From: Parabacteroides massiliensis | GTDB lineage: Bacteria > Bacteroidota > Bacteroidia > Bacteroidales > Tannerellaceae | Direction of reading: 5' to 3' | Assembly: GCF_900155425.1 (NCBI RefSeq) | Contig: NZ_LT700191.1 | Span: 173,918 to 237,917, forward strand | Length of the DNA: 64,000 nucleotides | In this document: piece by piece, positions 17,957-26,772 of the stretch | Layout of the letters: each line of letters starts with the position of its first letter | Numbering within the stretch: position 1 is the first letter of the stretch | The notes under the pieces: generated by a model | The model's database searches: none | Told to the model about the DNA's origin: nothing | The model's input: the letters and a program-made list of their open reading frames with translations, nothing else | Position numbers and translations under genes: made by a program

Positions 17957-19225
17957 TTATTTACCGTAATTCTTTAAGACATTCTCATAAAGGGCACGAA
18001 TCCGCAAACCGACTTTTTCCCACGTAATGCCATCGACCTCTTTCTTTCCTTCCACCTGAAGATATTCGAACAAAGAGGGGTTTGTACAAATCGAATGGAT
18101 AGCGTCGGCCATTGCATAAATATCCCAATAGTCCGTTTTAATCACCTTATCGAGAATTTCTCCACATCCGGACTGTTTGGAAATAATGGAAGGCGTTCCG
18201 CACTGCATGGCTTCCAACGGGGCGATCCCGAAAGGCTCGGAGACAGAAGGCATCACAAACACGTCGCTGTTCTTGTAGGCTTCATAGACCTGCCTTCCGC
18301 GCTGAAATCCGGGGAAATGGAAACGGTCGGCAATCCCGCGTTCGGCTGCCAGGTTGATCATGGCATCCAGCATATCGCCCGAACCCGCCATAATGAACCG
18401 GATATTACGCGCACGCTTCAAAACAAGCGCTGCTGCTTCGACAAAATATTCCGGTCCTTTCTGCATGGTGATACGTCCAAGGAAAGTCACGACTTTCTCT
18501 TTCTTATGCTCCGGACGAGGAATATCCAAAAGTTCTTGCGACAACGGATAAACCGCATTATGCACAGCAAAACATTTACGAGGATCCTGATGATATTCGC
18601 GGATAACCGTCTGCCGCGTCAATTCGGATACGCACATAATGCAATCGGCATAGTCCATGCCGTTCTTTTCCATTGCATAGACGGTCGGGTTAACCTTCCC
18701 GCGCGAACGGTCGAAATCGGTTGCATGGACATGAATGCAAAGAGGCTTTCCTGTCACCATTTTTGCATGCACGCCGGCCGGATATGTCAACCAATCGTGG
18801 GCATGAATAATATCGAATTGCTGCTGGCGGGCAACAACCCCTGCTATGATCGAGAAATTATTGATCTCGTCATGCAGGTTCGCCGGATACCCTCCGGCAA
18901 ACTCCATACAGCCCAGATCATTTACATTCAGATAAGAGAAATCGGCATAGATATGGTCACGGAAAGCATAATACTGTTCCGGCGTCATATAGTTGGGAAG
19001 CCTGGATTTCAAATAATCATAATTGACATCCCTCCATACGACAGGCACTTGGTTCATACCTATGATATTCAGGAACCCTTCTTCTTCACCGGTAGGCTTC
19101 GGCATACAAAAAGTTGTCTCCACATCCTTCTGCTGGCTCAAACCTTTAGTTATGCCATAGGATGCAACCGCAAGACCACCATATATTTTGGGAGGAAATT
19201 CCCATCCAAACATTAACACTTTCAT
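17957..19225 (-). CDS. Glycosyltransferase family 4, glycogen synthase-like
   Basis: The 422-residue protein has the GT-B fold: N-terminal PPKIYGGLAVASYG, DIIHAHDWLTYPAG, the HVHATDFDRSRG motif, the GRITMQKGPEYF segment and the nucleotide-sugar motif EPFGIAPLE (E-x7-E). It fits the GT4 glycogen synthases of Bacteroidetes, which extend alpha-1,4-glucan. It lies between the debranching enzyme (14 bp) and the GH57 gene (16 bp), in one operon. Confidence 0.88.
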   Translation of the reverse strand: MKVLMFGWEFPPKIYGGLAVASYGITKGLSQQKDVETTFCMPKPTGEEEGFLNIIGMNQVPVVWRDVNYDYLKSRLPNYMTPEQYYAFRDHIYADFSYLNVNDLGCMEFAGGYPANLHDEINNFSIIAGVVARQQQFDIIHAHDWLTYPAGVHAKMVTGKPLCIHVHATDFDRSRGKVNPTVYAMEKNGMDYADCIMCVSELTRQTVIREYHQDPRKCFAVHNAVYPLSQELLDIPRPEHKKEKVVTFLGRITMQKGPEYFVEAAALVLKRARNIRFIMAGSGDMLDAMINLAAERGIADRFHFPGFQRGRQVYEAYKNSDVFVMPSVSEPFGIAPLEAMQCGTPSIISKQSGCGEILDKVIKTDYWDIYAMADAIHSICTNPSLFEYLQVEGKKEVDGITWEKVGLRIRALYENVLKNYGK

Positions 19226-19239
19226 ACAGGCTCCTCCTT

Positions 19240-21180
19240 TTAATAGTTATATTTGCTTAATAAGTACAATATTCTCAATATTTCGGCAACATTCATTGCA
19301 AACGATATAGCTCCGCGTCCTTTGAACGGAGGATTACCGTCAAACAATTCTGAAATGGATCCAATGCAATGAGAAGACATTTCATCTTCGTATCCGATCA
19401 GATAGCGTTCGATAAATCCTATGCCGCTCATCTTATAAATACGAAGGTACGCCTCGAAATAGAAACCTGCCAGCCAAGGCCAGGCTGTTCCTTGATGATA
19501 AGCATAATCACGCTGGATCTGAGGACCTACATAATTAGGGTTATACCCCCCGCTTTTCGGGCTCAAAGAACGGAGTCCTTTAGGAGTAAGCAACTCTTTC
19601 GTTGCAATATCGAGCACACCTTTTTTCTGGATGGAATTCAACGGGGAATAATCAAATGCCACGGCAAAGATCATATTCGGACGTACGCTCCATCCCATCA
19701 TGTTCCCGTCGACGTAATCGAGCAAATAGCCATATTCATTCAGGAACACATCAACAAACGACTTCCCGCTTTTTTCAGCCAAGGCATTCAATGATTCGGC
19801 GAAGGCATTATTCCCTGCTTCGCCCGCCAGCTCTCCGACAAATCGCAAAGCATTATACCATAGCGTGTTGACCTCAACAATGTATCCCGTACGTGGAATA
19901 ACCGGATGTCCGTCGACTGTCGAGTTCATCCATGTAACAGCCTTATGGGTTCCATCCGTATAAAGCAATCCGTTATCATGCAAAGCCAGATTCGGGTGTT
20001 TATTCTGGCTGAGGAACTTCATAATCTCTTCCAACAATAAACCATATTTTTCGCGACAGGCCTCACGTGAAACCATCTTAGCATATTGTTGAATACACCA
20101 AACAGCCCAAAGCAAGATATCGGGATGCTCCATTTCATAAATCTTGATCCGGCTCGGTTCATTATGGATAAAATCATAAATAGCCTTACGGGCGGTTTCC
20201 ATCACCATTTCAAACTTGGAGACTTCATTGATGGCCAACGTCAACCCGGGTAAAGAGATAAACAAATCACGCGCCCGGCATTTGAACCACGGATAACCGG
20301 CCAAGATATAAAATTCGTTTTCCTGTTTATTCAGGAACTGGTGTGCGGCATTGATCAAACAATGCTGGAAAGTATCGCGCGGCGTACGTGCCTCAACTTC
20401 TTCTTCGAATGTTTTTTTCAACGTACGAGTCCCTATTTCAGAAACCCCACCGGAAAAGACGATGCTTTCGCCTTTCTTTATCTCGACTTCAAAATATCCG
20501 GGAACATACAGATCCTCGTTAAAATCATAGCCTCTCTCCTGCTCTTTCGGGTATTCGATGCCTCGATACCAGTCCGGCTGGAAATGAAACTCATTCTTTT
20601 TGTTCAATTGCATATACAGTTCGGGATAGCCCGGATACATGCATGTTTTGATACCATTCGTCACGACCTGATATTCGCGACTGGCCTGAGCGTTCTCGTG
20701 TGTATATTCGCGGACACTGCGAAACGCCAAAAACGGACGTAAACGCAACGTTGTCGCCGAGTGAGCATCCAACAATGTGTAACGAATCAAAATCCGATTC
20801 TCATGATGGACAAACAACTTCTCTTTTTTCAGGATAACACCTCCCACACGGTAGATCGTCGTCGGGACTTTCTCGCACTCGAACTCACGGATGTACTTAT
20901 GGCCTCTCGGGCTGTAATTATCTCCCTGATACTTGTGAAGGCCCAAATTAAATTCGGCCCCATGTTGTATGACAGTTTCATCCAATGACGACAACAAGAC
21001 ATGATTTTCATCATCCAGTCCCGGCACCGGAATTACAAGCAATCCATGATATTTTCTTGTGTTGCAATCAACTATAGTTGTGCAATGATAGGCTCCCGAA
21101 CGATTGGTACGAAGAATCTCTCTTGGCAGTGCTTCTTCCAGGTTCGTCATAAGAGTCTTGTCAAATTTAAGATAACTCAT
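19240..21180 (-). CDS. Glycogen debranching enzyme (amylo-alpha-1,6-glucosidase type)
   Basis: The 646-residue protein has an N-terminal GDE_N beta-domain (about 10-240) and an (alpha/alpha)6 catalytic domain. Motifs include GYPWFKCRARDLFISLPGLTLA, TWMNSTVDGHPVIPRTGYIVEVN and YHQGTAWPW. It removes alpha-1,6-linked glucose at glycogen branch points in the cytoplasm. It heads the leftward three-gene operon and has a good promoter at 21248-21279. Confidence 0.92.
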   Translation of the reverse strand: MSYLKFDKTLMTNLEEALPREILRTNRSGAYHCTTIVDCNTRKYHGLLVIPVPGLDDENHVLLSSLDETVIQHGAEFNLGLHKYQGDNYSPRGHKYIREFECEKVPTTIYRVGGVILKKEKLFVHHENRILIRYTLLDAHSATTLRLRPFLAFRSVREYTHENAQASREYQVVTNGIKTCMYPGYPELYMQLNKKNEFHFQPDWYRGIEYPKEQERGYDFNEDLYVPGYFEVEIKKGESIVFSGGVSEIGTRTLKKTFEEEVEARTPRDTFQHCLINAAHQFLNKQENEFYILAGYPWFKCRARDLFISLPGLTLAINEVSKFEMVMETARKAIYDFIHNEPSRIKIYEMEHPDILLWAVWCIQQYAKMVSREACREKYGLLLEEIMKFLSQNKHPNLALHDNGLLYTDGTHKAVTWMNSTVDGHPVIPRTGYIVEVNTLWYNALRFVGELAGEAGNNAFAESLNALAEKSGKSFVDVFLNEYGYLLDYVDGNMMGWSVRPNMIFAVAFDYSPLNSIQKKGVLDIATKELLTPKGLRSLSPKSGGYNPNYVGPQIQRDYAYHQGTAWPWLAGFYFEAYLRIYKMSGIGFIERYLIGYEDEMSSHCIGSISELFDGNPPFKGRGAISFAMNVAEILRILYLLSKYNY

Positions 21181-21247
21181 ATTTTTATATTTGGTTTTAA
21201 GTTTACGCTTTAACGTGAAAACAAATAAACTGTTTTTGTATCCTGAC

Positions 21248-21279
21248 CAAAAGTATCACTTAAAAAATAAAAAAACAAA
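21248..21279 (-). promoter_or_regulatory. Promoter of the debranching enzyme-GT4-GH57 operon
   Basis: On the minus strand TTTG (21279-21276), 20 bp and TACTTTTG (21255-21248) match the consensus. It lies 68 bp before the start codon. Confidence 0.75.
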
Positions 21280-21467
21280 TTTGCTTTCATATTTATTTAG
21301 AAATTTCCTTTTTTACTATTAAAAAATCACCTGATAAACAACCCGTTACATATATACGAAAGTCTAAATATATGTTATCTAACACATGTCAAGCTGTTAA
21401 AAACTTTCAATTCCAAATATTTAGCATCACCTGAAAATCAATACCTTTTTATTTTCCGATTATTCCG
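21280..21467. other. A+T-rich divergent intergenic region
   Basis: Between the operon promoter on the minus strand and the dcp -7 element on the plus strand the sequence is A+T-rich. No gene, repeat or RNA structure was recognised. Confidence 0.5.
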
Positions 21468-21475
21468 TACCTTTG
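21468..21475 (+). promoter_or_regulatory. -7 element of dcp
   Basis: TACCTTTG lies 26 bp before the dcp ATG. The region about 20 bp upstream is T-rich (TTTT) without an exact TTTG. Confidence 0.55.
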
Positions 21476-21501
21476 TTCTATACTAAATCAACACTAAAGA
21501 T

Positions 21502-23592
21502 ATGGAACAAAATAGCAAAAATCCCTTTTTCGGGATTTATCAGACCCCGTTCGGAACTCCTCCGTTCGACCGGATCAAAACAGAACATTACGAACCGGCT
21601 TTCGATGAAGGAATCCGGCAATTGGACAAGGAAGTCCGAGCCATTGCCGACAACGCGGAACTTCCCACGTTCGAAAACACAATCGTAGCGCTCGAACGCA
21701 GCGGCAAGCTGTTGGACAAAGTCAGCTCGGCTTTCTTCAACGTCTTGAATGCGGAAGCAGACGACGAAATGATGGACATATCGCAACGGGTATCGCCCAA
21801 GCTGTCGGAAAGCTCCAATAATATTTATTTGAATGAAAAGCTATTCGCACGGGTGAAAAGTGTCTACGACCGGAGAGAAGAGCTGCTTCTGCCGACCGAA
21901 GACGCACGCCTGTTGGAAAAGACGTTCGAAGCTTTTTCAACACGTGGCGCCGCGCTCGAACCCGAAAACAAAGAAAAATACCGCAAGCTCAGTTCCGAGT
22001 TAAGTCTTCTTTCCCTGACATTTGAACAGAATGCTTTAAAAGACAAAAACCGCTACGAACTGTTGCTGACACAAGAAAGCGAACTGGAAGGACTGCCGGA
22101 AAGCATACGCGAAGCGGCCGCATTCAGAGCTAAGGAAAAAGGAAAAACCGGATGGCTGTTCAATCTTTCGGCCCCAAGCTACGTACCTTTTATGCGTTAT
22201 TCGGCCTTGCGCGAGCTACGGGAAAAGATGTACCGGGAATATATGAGCGTGGGCAACAAAGGGGATGAATATGACAATAAGGAAATCATACGGAAAATCG
22301 TCAATATCCGCCTGGAAATCGCCAAGCTGATGGGATACGCCAATTATGCCGACTACAAGCTGAAACATACGATGGCCAAAACTCCCGCACGCGTCTATAA
22401 ACTGCTGAACGAATTGTTGGAGGCCTACAAGCCGGTTGCCCTAAAGGAATACGAGGCTGTACAAGGATTTGCTTCGGAAACAGAGAAAGAGGACATGACT
22501 GTCATGCCCTGGGACTGGAGCTATTATTCCGAAAAGCTGAAAGACACCCGTTTCAGCGTAAACGATGAAATGACACGCCCCTATTTCGAACTGGATCATG
22601 TAAAGAAAGGCGTGTTCGGACTGGCCACTCAATTATATGGCATCACGTTTAAAGAGAATAAAGAGATACCGGTTTACCATCCCGAAGTCGAGGCGTACGA
22701 AGTCTACGATGCCGACGGGAAATTCCTTTCCATATTATATACGGACTTCCATCCGCGCGACGGGAAACAGTCGGGAGCCTGGATGAACAGCATTAAGGAA
22801 CAGTATCGGGATAAAGACGGCAAAGACAGCCGGCCGCAAATCATAATCGTGATGAACTTCACCCGTCCGACCGAAACGAAGCCTTCTTTATTGACTTTCG
22901 ACGAGGTCAACACGTTGTTACATGAATTCGGACATGCCCTGCACGGCATGTTTGCCGAAGGGTCGTACGCAAGCCTTTCCGGGACAAATGTCTATCGCGA
23001 CTTCGTGGAACTTCCTTCCCAACTGATGGAGAACTGGCTGACGGAGAAAGAATTCCTGGACCAGATAGCCATCCACTACCAAACCGGAGAAAAAATCCCG
23101 CAAGAATTGGTACTGAAATTAATCGACGCATCCAATTTCAACGCAGGATACGCCTGTTGCCGCCAACTGAGCTTCGGCTTCTTAGACATGGCCTGGCATA
23201 CGCGGACAGAGCCGTTCGAGGGGGATGTGACCGCATTCGAAAAAGAGGCCTGGAAACAGACCGTGATCGTCCCCGAAGTTGCCGGAACCTTGATGAGCAG
23301 CAGTTTCGGGCATATCTTCTCCGGCGGATATTCAGCCGGCTATTACGGCTACAAATGGGCGGAAGTCTTGGATGCCGATGCTTTCTCTGTCTTCAAAGAA
23401 ACGGGGATCTTCAACCGGGAGACAGCCCGTTCTTTCCGTGAGAACATCCTGTCGAAAGGCGGCACCGAAGATCCCGACGTCCTGTACAGGCGTTTCCGAG
23501 GAAAAGAGCCGGAAATCGGCGCGTTGCTGAAAAGGAACGGGATAGAACCTGCCGGACCGTCTGCATCCGCCCAAAACCGGATGCAAGTGTAA
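21502..23592 (+). CDS. dcp: M3-family peptidyl-dipeptidase (Dcp-like)
   Basis: The 696-residue protein is a single M3 metallopeptidase with the zinc motif HEFGH at residues 474-478 and the downstream helix carrying the third ligand. It releases C-terminal dipeptides from peptides. No signal peptide is visible, so it is probably cytoplasmic, unlike some Bacteroides paralogues that are exported. It is monocistronic. A pair of alternative hairpins begins at its stop codon. Confidence 0.93.
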   Translation: MEQNSKNPFFGIYQTPFGTPPFDRIKTEHYEPAFDEGIRQLDKEVRAIADNAELPTFENTIVALERSGKLLDKVSSAFFNVLNAEADDEMMDISQRVSPKLSESSNNIYLNEKLFARVKSVYDRREELLLPTEDARLLEKTFEAFSTRGAALEPENKEKYRKLSSELSLLSLTFEQNALKDKNRYELLLTQESELEGLPESIREAAAFRAKEKGKTGWLFNLSAPSYVPFMRYSALRELREKMYREYMSVGNKGDEYDNKEIIRKIVNIRLEIAKLMGYANYADYKLKHTMAKTPARVYKLLNELLEAYKPVALKEYEAVQGFASETEKEDMTVMPWDWSYYSEKLKDTRFSVNDEMTRPYFELDHVKKGVFGLATQLYGITFKENKEIPVYHPEVEAYEVYDADGKFLSILYTDFHPRDGKQSGAWMNSIKEQYRDKDGKDSRPQIIIVMNFTRPTETKPSLLTFDEVNTLLHEFGHALHGMFAEGSYASLSGTNVYRDFVELPSQLMENWLTEKEFLDQIAIHYQTGEKIPQELVLKLIDASNFNAGYACCRQLSFGFLDMAWHTRTEPFEGDVTAFEKEAWKQTVIVPEVAGTLMSSSFGHIFSGGYSAGYYGYKWAEVLDADAFSVFKETGIFNRETARSFRENILSKGGTEDPDVLYRRFRGKEPEIGALLKRNGIEPAGPSASAQNRMQV

Positions 23593-23684
23593 TTTGTTTT
23601 CGTCCTTGCCGTGTATATTTTTGACAATGTCGAGAATATACGCGACAAGGACGAGAATATACACGGCAACATCAAAAACAAATT
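23591..23684. repeat. Overlapping inverted repeats after dcp
   Basis: A 26-bp stem pairs 600-625 with 629-654 of this kilobase (23600-23625 with 23629-23654) with one mismatch, three wobbles and a 3-nt loop. The right arm is followed by a second partial copy (23655-23669) that can instead pair with 23607-23620. The ends 23591-23600 and 23674-23684 also pair. The two foldings exclude each other. There is no T-run. Confidence 0.75.
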
Positions 23685-23780
23685 ACATGCACATCTAATC
23701 AAGATTGCCCTATATGGTATTTTAAGATATACGCCAGAACAAAAAAACTCCGAACCTATTCCATTTATCCTAAATATATG

Positions 23781-23788
23781 TACCTTTG
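23781..23788 (+). promoter_or_regulatory. -7 element of the dCMP deaminase gene
   Basis: TACCTTTG lies 39 bp before the ATG at 23828. No clear -33 is seen at the expected distance. Confidence 0.5.
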
Positions 23789-23827
23789 CCTACTATTATA
23801 TAATAGGATATCTAAAATCAGAAAACG

Positions 23828-24262
23828 ATGTGCGATAAGAAGGAAAAGCAACTCGAATTGGATAAGCGCTATCTCAGGATGGCGGCCGTCTGGGCGGAAA
23901 ATTCGTATTGCAAGAGACGCCAGGTTGGGGCACTGATAGTAAAAGACCAAATGATTATTTCTGACGGATATAACGGTACGCCATCCGGTTTCGAAAATGT
24001 TTGCGAAGATGAAAACAATGTCACCAAACCTTATGTTCTGCATGCGGAAGCCAATGCCATCACGAAAGTGGCCGCTTCGTCCAACAGCAGTAAAGACGCA
24101 ACGATCTACGTCACCTCTGCTCCTTGCATCGAATGTGCCAAGCTCATCATCCAGTCCGGGATCAAGCGGGTGGTATATTCTGAAAAATACAGAGTGGAAG
24201 ATGGCTGCAACCTATTGCGTCGCGCAGGTGTTATTATAGATTATATAGAAATAAACGACTAA
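23828..24262 (+). CDS. Deoxycytidylate (dCMP) deaminase
   Basis: The 144-residue protein has the cytidine/deoxycytidylate deaminase zinc site: HAEANAI, with the catalytic glutamate, and PCIECAK with the two cysteines. The RRQVGALIVKDQMIISDGYNGTPSG N-terminal segment is typical of dCMP deaminases (ComEB/Dcd-like). It makes dUMP for thymidylate synthesis. It precedes the S41 protease gene by 11 bp and probably shares its transcript. Confidence 0.92.
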   Translation: MCDKKEKQLELDKRYLRMAAVWAENSYCKRRQVGALIVKDQMIISDGYNGTPSGFENVCEDENNVTKPYVLHAEANAITKVAASSNSSKDATIYVTSAPCIECAKLIIQSGIKRVVYSEKYRVEDGCNLLRRAGVIIDYIEIND

Positions 24263-24273
24263 AGATACGTTTT

Positions 24274-26007
24274 ATGGACAAGAACAAAAGGCTGGCCGTA
24301 TGGCTGCCTGTGATTATAGCTTTTAGTGTTGCTCTCGGAATCTTTGTAGGGAATCATTACCTCAGACTGACACAAGGGAAGAGACATATTTATTCCAGTG
24401 GAAATAAGATCAATGCCATACTTGACATTATCGACGAACAGTATGTCGACACAGTCAATATGAAACAATTGGTGGAAGATGCCATTCCTAAAGTTTTCAA
24501 CGAGTTGGACCCGCACTCCGTCTACATTCCGGCCAAAGACGCCCAACGGGTGAATGAAGACCTGGAAGGATCGTTCAGCGGCATCGGGGTCTCCTTCAAC
24601 ATGCAGACCGACACCATCCTGGTCATCAACGTCATTCCGGGTGGACCATCCGAAAAGGCCGGATTGAAACCATTCGACCGCATCATCACGATCAACGACT
24701 CCCTGTATGCCGGCAACAAAAGCGACCAGGAAGTCATCATGAAGACCTTGCGCGGTGCGAAGAACAGCACGGTCAGGTTAGGAGTAAAACGTAAAAACGA
24801 ACCGGAACTGTTGTATTTCGACGTGACGCGCGGCGATGTCCCGGTCAACTCGATCGATGTGTCTTACGAAGTAAGCAAGGGGATCGGCTACATCAAGGTA
24901 AGCAAATTCGGGCGTACCACTTACAACGAGTTTATCACGGCAATCGCCAAACTGAAACAGGCGGGTTGCACCTCATTCGTGATCGACCTTCGCGGCAACA
25001 CGGGTGGTTATATGGATGCCGCCATCAATATGGTAAACGAATTCATGCCGGAAGGCCGCCTGATCGTGTACACGGAAGGGAAGGCTTTTCCGCGCAAAGA
25101 TGTCTACACGAACGGGACAGGCACTTGCCAAGACGCGCCGATCGTAGTCCTGACAGACGAATTCTCGGCTTCCGCCAGTGAAATCTTCTCCGGGGCTATC
25201 CAGGACAACGACCGCGGACTGATCATCGGACGCCGCACGTTCGGCAAAGGCTTGGTCCAGTCGCCGATCCAGTTAAGCGACGGCTCAGAAATCCGCCTGA
25301 CGATCGCACGCTATTACACCCCGTCGGGACGCTGTATCCAGAAAAAGTACGAATTGGGAAAAGACAACGAATACGAACAGGACATCTACCAACGTTTCAT
25401 GCACGGCGAATTTGACTCGGCCGACAGCATCAAGTTGAACAACAACGAGAAATACGAAACCGTGATGGGACGCACCGTTTACGGCGGCGGCGGTATCATG
25501 CCGGATATCTTCATTCCGCGTGACACAAGCGGCGTGACTTCCTACTTCTCCAACGTAGTCAATTCCGGCACGTTGAACCTGTACGCACTCGAATATTCGG
25601 ATCGCAACTTCGACAAGTTGTCCTCTTTCAAGACCTACCAGGATTTGTACAAATACCTGCAACAACAACCGCTCCTTTCCGATTTCATCAACTATGCGGC
25701 TGCGAAAGGGATCAAGAAACGTCCGAACCTGATCAACATATCGAGCAAGCTGATCGAGAAACAGCTCCAAGCTTACATCGTCCGCAACTTCTTCGACGAA
25801 GACGGCTTCTATCCTATATTCCAGAACGACGACGTCACGCTGAAACGTGCCGTCAAAGTCCTGAACGAAGGGAAATCATTCCCGACACCGGAGAACAAAA
25901 ACAATACGCCCGATGGAATTGCACAAAGCCAAACAAGCGCTTCGAAAAGATATGGCCTCCTTAAAGAGCTCATATACGAAGACTGCATTGCTGGATCTAT
26001 CTGCTAA
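24274..26007 (+). CDS. S41-family C-terminal processing peptidase (CtpA-like)
   Basis: The 577-residue protein has an N-terminal membrane anchor or signal (about 7-27), a PDZ domain (about 90-175, GIGVSFNM to IITIND) and an S41 peptidase domain. The catalytic serine lies in FSASASE and the lysine in RRTFGKG. It cleaves C-termini of periplasmic proteins. Its last 95 nt overlap the start of fthC in another frame. The final residues after about 540 are poorly conserved-looking, so a late frameshift that lengthened the end is possible. Confidence 0.9.
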   Translation: MDKNKRLAVWLPVIIAFSVALGIFVGNHYLRLTQGKRHIYSSGNKINAILDIIDEQYVDTVNMKQLVEDAIPKVFNELDPHSVYIPAKDAQRVNEDLEGSFSGIGVSFNMQTDTILVINVIPGGPSEKAGLKPFDRIITINDSLYAGNKSDQEVIMKTLRGAKNSTVRLGVKRKNEPELLYFDVTRGDVPVNSIDVSYEVSKGIGYIKVSKFGRTTYNEFITAIAKLKQAGCTSFVIDLRGNTGGYMDAAINMVNEFMPEGRLIVYTEGKAFPRKDVYTNGTGTCQDAPIVVLTDEFSASASEIFSGAIQDNDRGLIIGRRTFGKGLVQSPIQLSDGSEIRLTIARYYTPSGRCIQKKYELGKDNEYEQDIYQRFMHGEFDSADSIKLNNNEKYETVMGRTVYGGGGIMPDIFIPRDTSGVTSYFSNVVNSGTLNLYALEYSDRNFDKLSSFKTYQDLYKYLQQQPLLSDFINYAAAKGIKKRPNLINISSKLIEKQLQAYIVRNFFDEDGFYPIFQNDDVTLKRAVKVLNEGKSFPTPENKNNTPDGIAQSQTSASKRYGLLKELIYEDCIAGSIC

Positions 26008-26467
26008 GATAACGGAACGGCTGGAAGAGACGGAACTCTTCCGGCATGCTTCCTGCATAGCTCTTTACCACGCCATTGCAGGCGAGGTGCAAACTGCCGC
26101 CCTGATCGAGAAGTGGTATAGGGAAAAGAAATTATTGCTTCCTCTTATAAAAGGAAATGACCTGCAATTGCTCTTGTATGCCGGAAAAGAATCACTCAAA
26201 ACGGGGGCTTTCGGTATCCTGGAACCGAAAGAAGACTGCACAGCCGTACCGGAAAGCGAAATAGACCTGATCATCGTTCCGGGCGTGGCTTTCGACCGGC
26301 AACGCAACCGCCTCGGACGGGGAAAAGGGTTCTACGACCGACTGCTTTCGACACTGGATGTTCCTAAAATCGGAATCTGCTACGACTTCCAGCTGAAAGA
26401 CCGGATACCGGTCGAACCGTTCGACCGGAAAATGGACTTGGTCATAACAGAAAAGGAGATCGTGTGA
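25913..26467 (+). CDS. 5-formyltetrahydrofolate cyclo-ligase
   Basis: The 184-residue enzyme has the N-terminal KxxLR-like helix, the VPGVAFDRQRNRLGRGKGFYDRLL phosphate-binding tract and a conserved C-terminal D. It converts 5-formyl- to methenyl-tetrahydrofolate with ATP. The start at 25913 is kept because the first 20 residues look native to the family, although this gives a 95-bp overlap with the S41 gene. It faces the DUF721 gene with an 11-bp gap and no terminator. Confidence 0.92.
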   Translation: MELHKAKQALRKDMASLKSSYTKTALLDLSAKITERLEETELFRHASCIALYHAIAGEVQTAALIEKWYREKKLLLPLIKGNDLQLLLYAGKESLKTGAFGILEPKEDCTAVPESEIDLIIVPGVAFDRQRNRLGRGKGFYDRLLSTLDVPKIGICYDFQLKDRIPVEPFDRKMDLVITEKEIV

Positions 26468-26478
26468 TTCAGGTTCTT

Positions 26479-26772
26479 TTACCTGATCACTATATCTTGT
26501 ATGACCGTCGAACCGGCATAGTCGTTCAAGCTCTTCACCAGGCGCTCCCGGCACAGCACCAGTTCACTCCTCAGGACGGAAGATGTGAGGGATACGTGCA
26601 ACACTTTGTCTTTTACATATATATTACGCGTGTACTGTGCGACCATCGGCCCCAATATCTCGCCCCAAGCCCGCTGGACACGGATTTCCAGTATCTTCTC
26701 CCGCAACCCGGCGTTGTCTTCAAAAAACTCCCGGATCGCATCGCCCAATGTCTGCGCGTTGCGGTGCATCAT
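26479..26772 (-). CDS. DUF721 family protein
   Basis: A 97-residue protein with the DUF721 pattern (WGEILGPMVAQYTRNIYVKDKVLHVSLTSSVLRSELVLCRERLVKSLN). The family is related to DciA-like proteins and commonly follows recF. Its start overlaps the recF stop by 4 bp, so the two are translationally coupled. A role in DNA replication or repair is plausible from context only. Confidence 0.87.
   Translation of the reverse strand: MMHRNAQTLGDAIREFFEDNAGLREKILEIRVQRAWGEILGPMVAQYTRNIYVKDKVLHVSLTSSVLRSELVLCRERLVKSLNDYAGSTVIQDIVIR

Noticed and set aside
18095-19216. 373-residue open frame on the plus strand
   Set aside because: It is fully antisense to the GT4 synthase gene; long only because of codon bias on the other strand.
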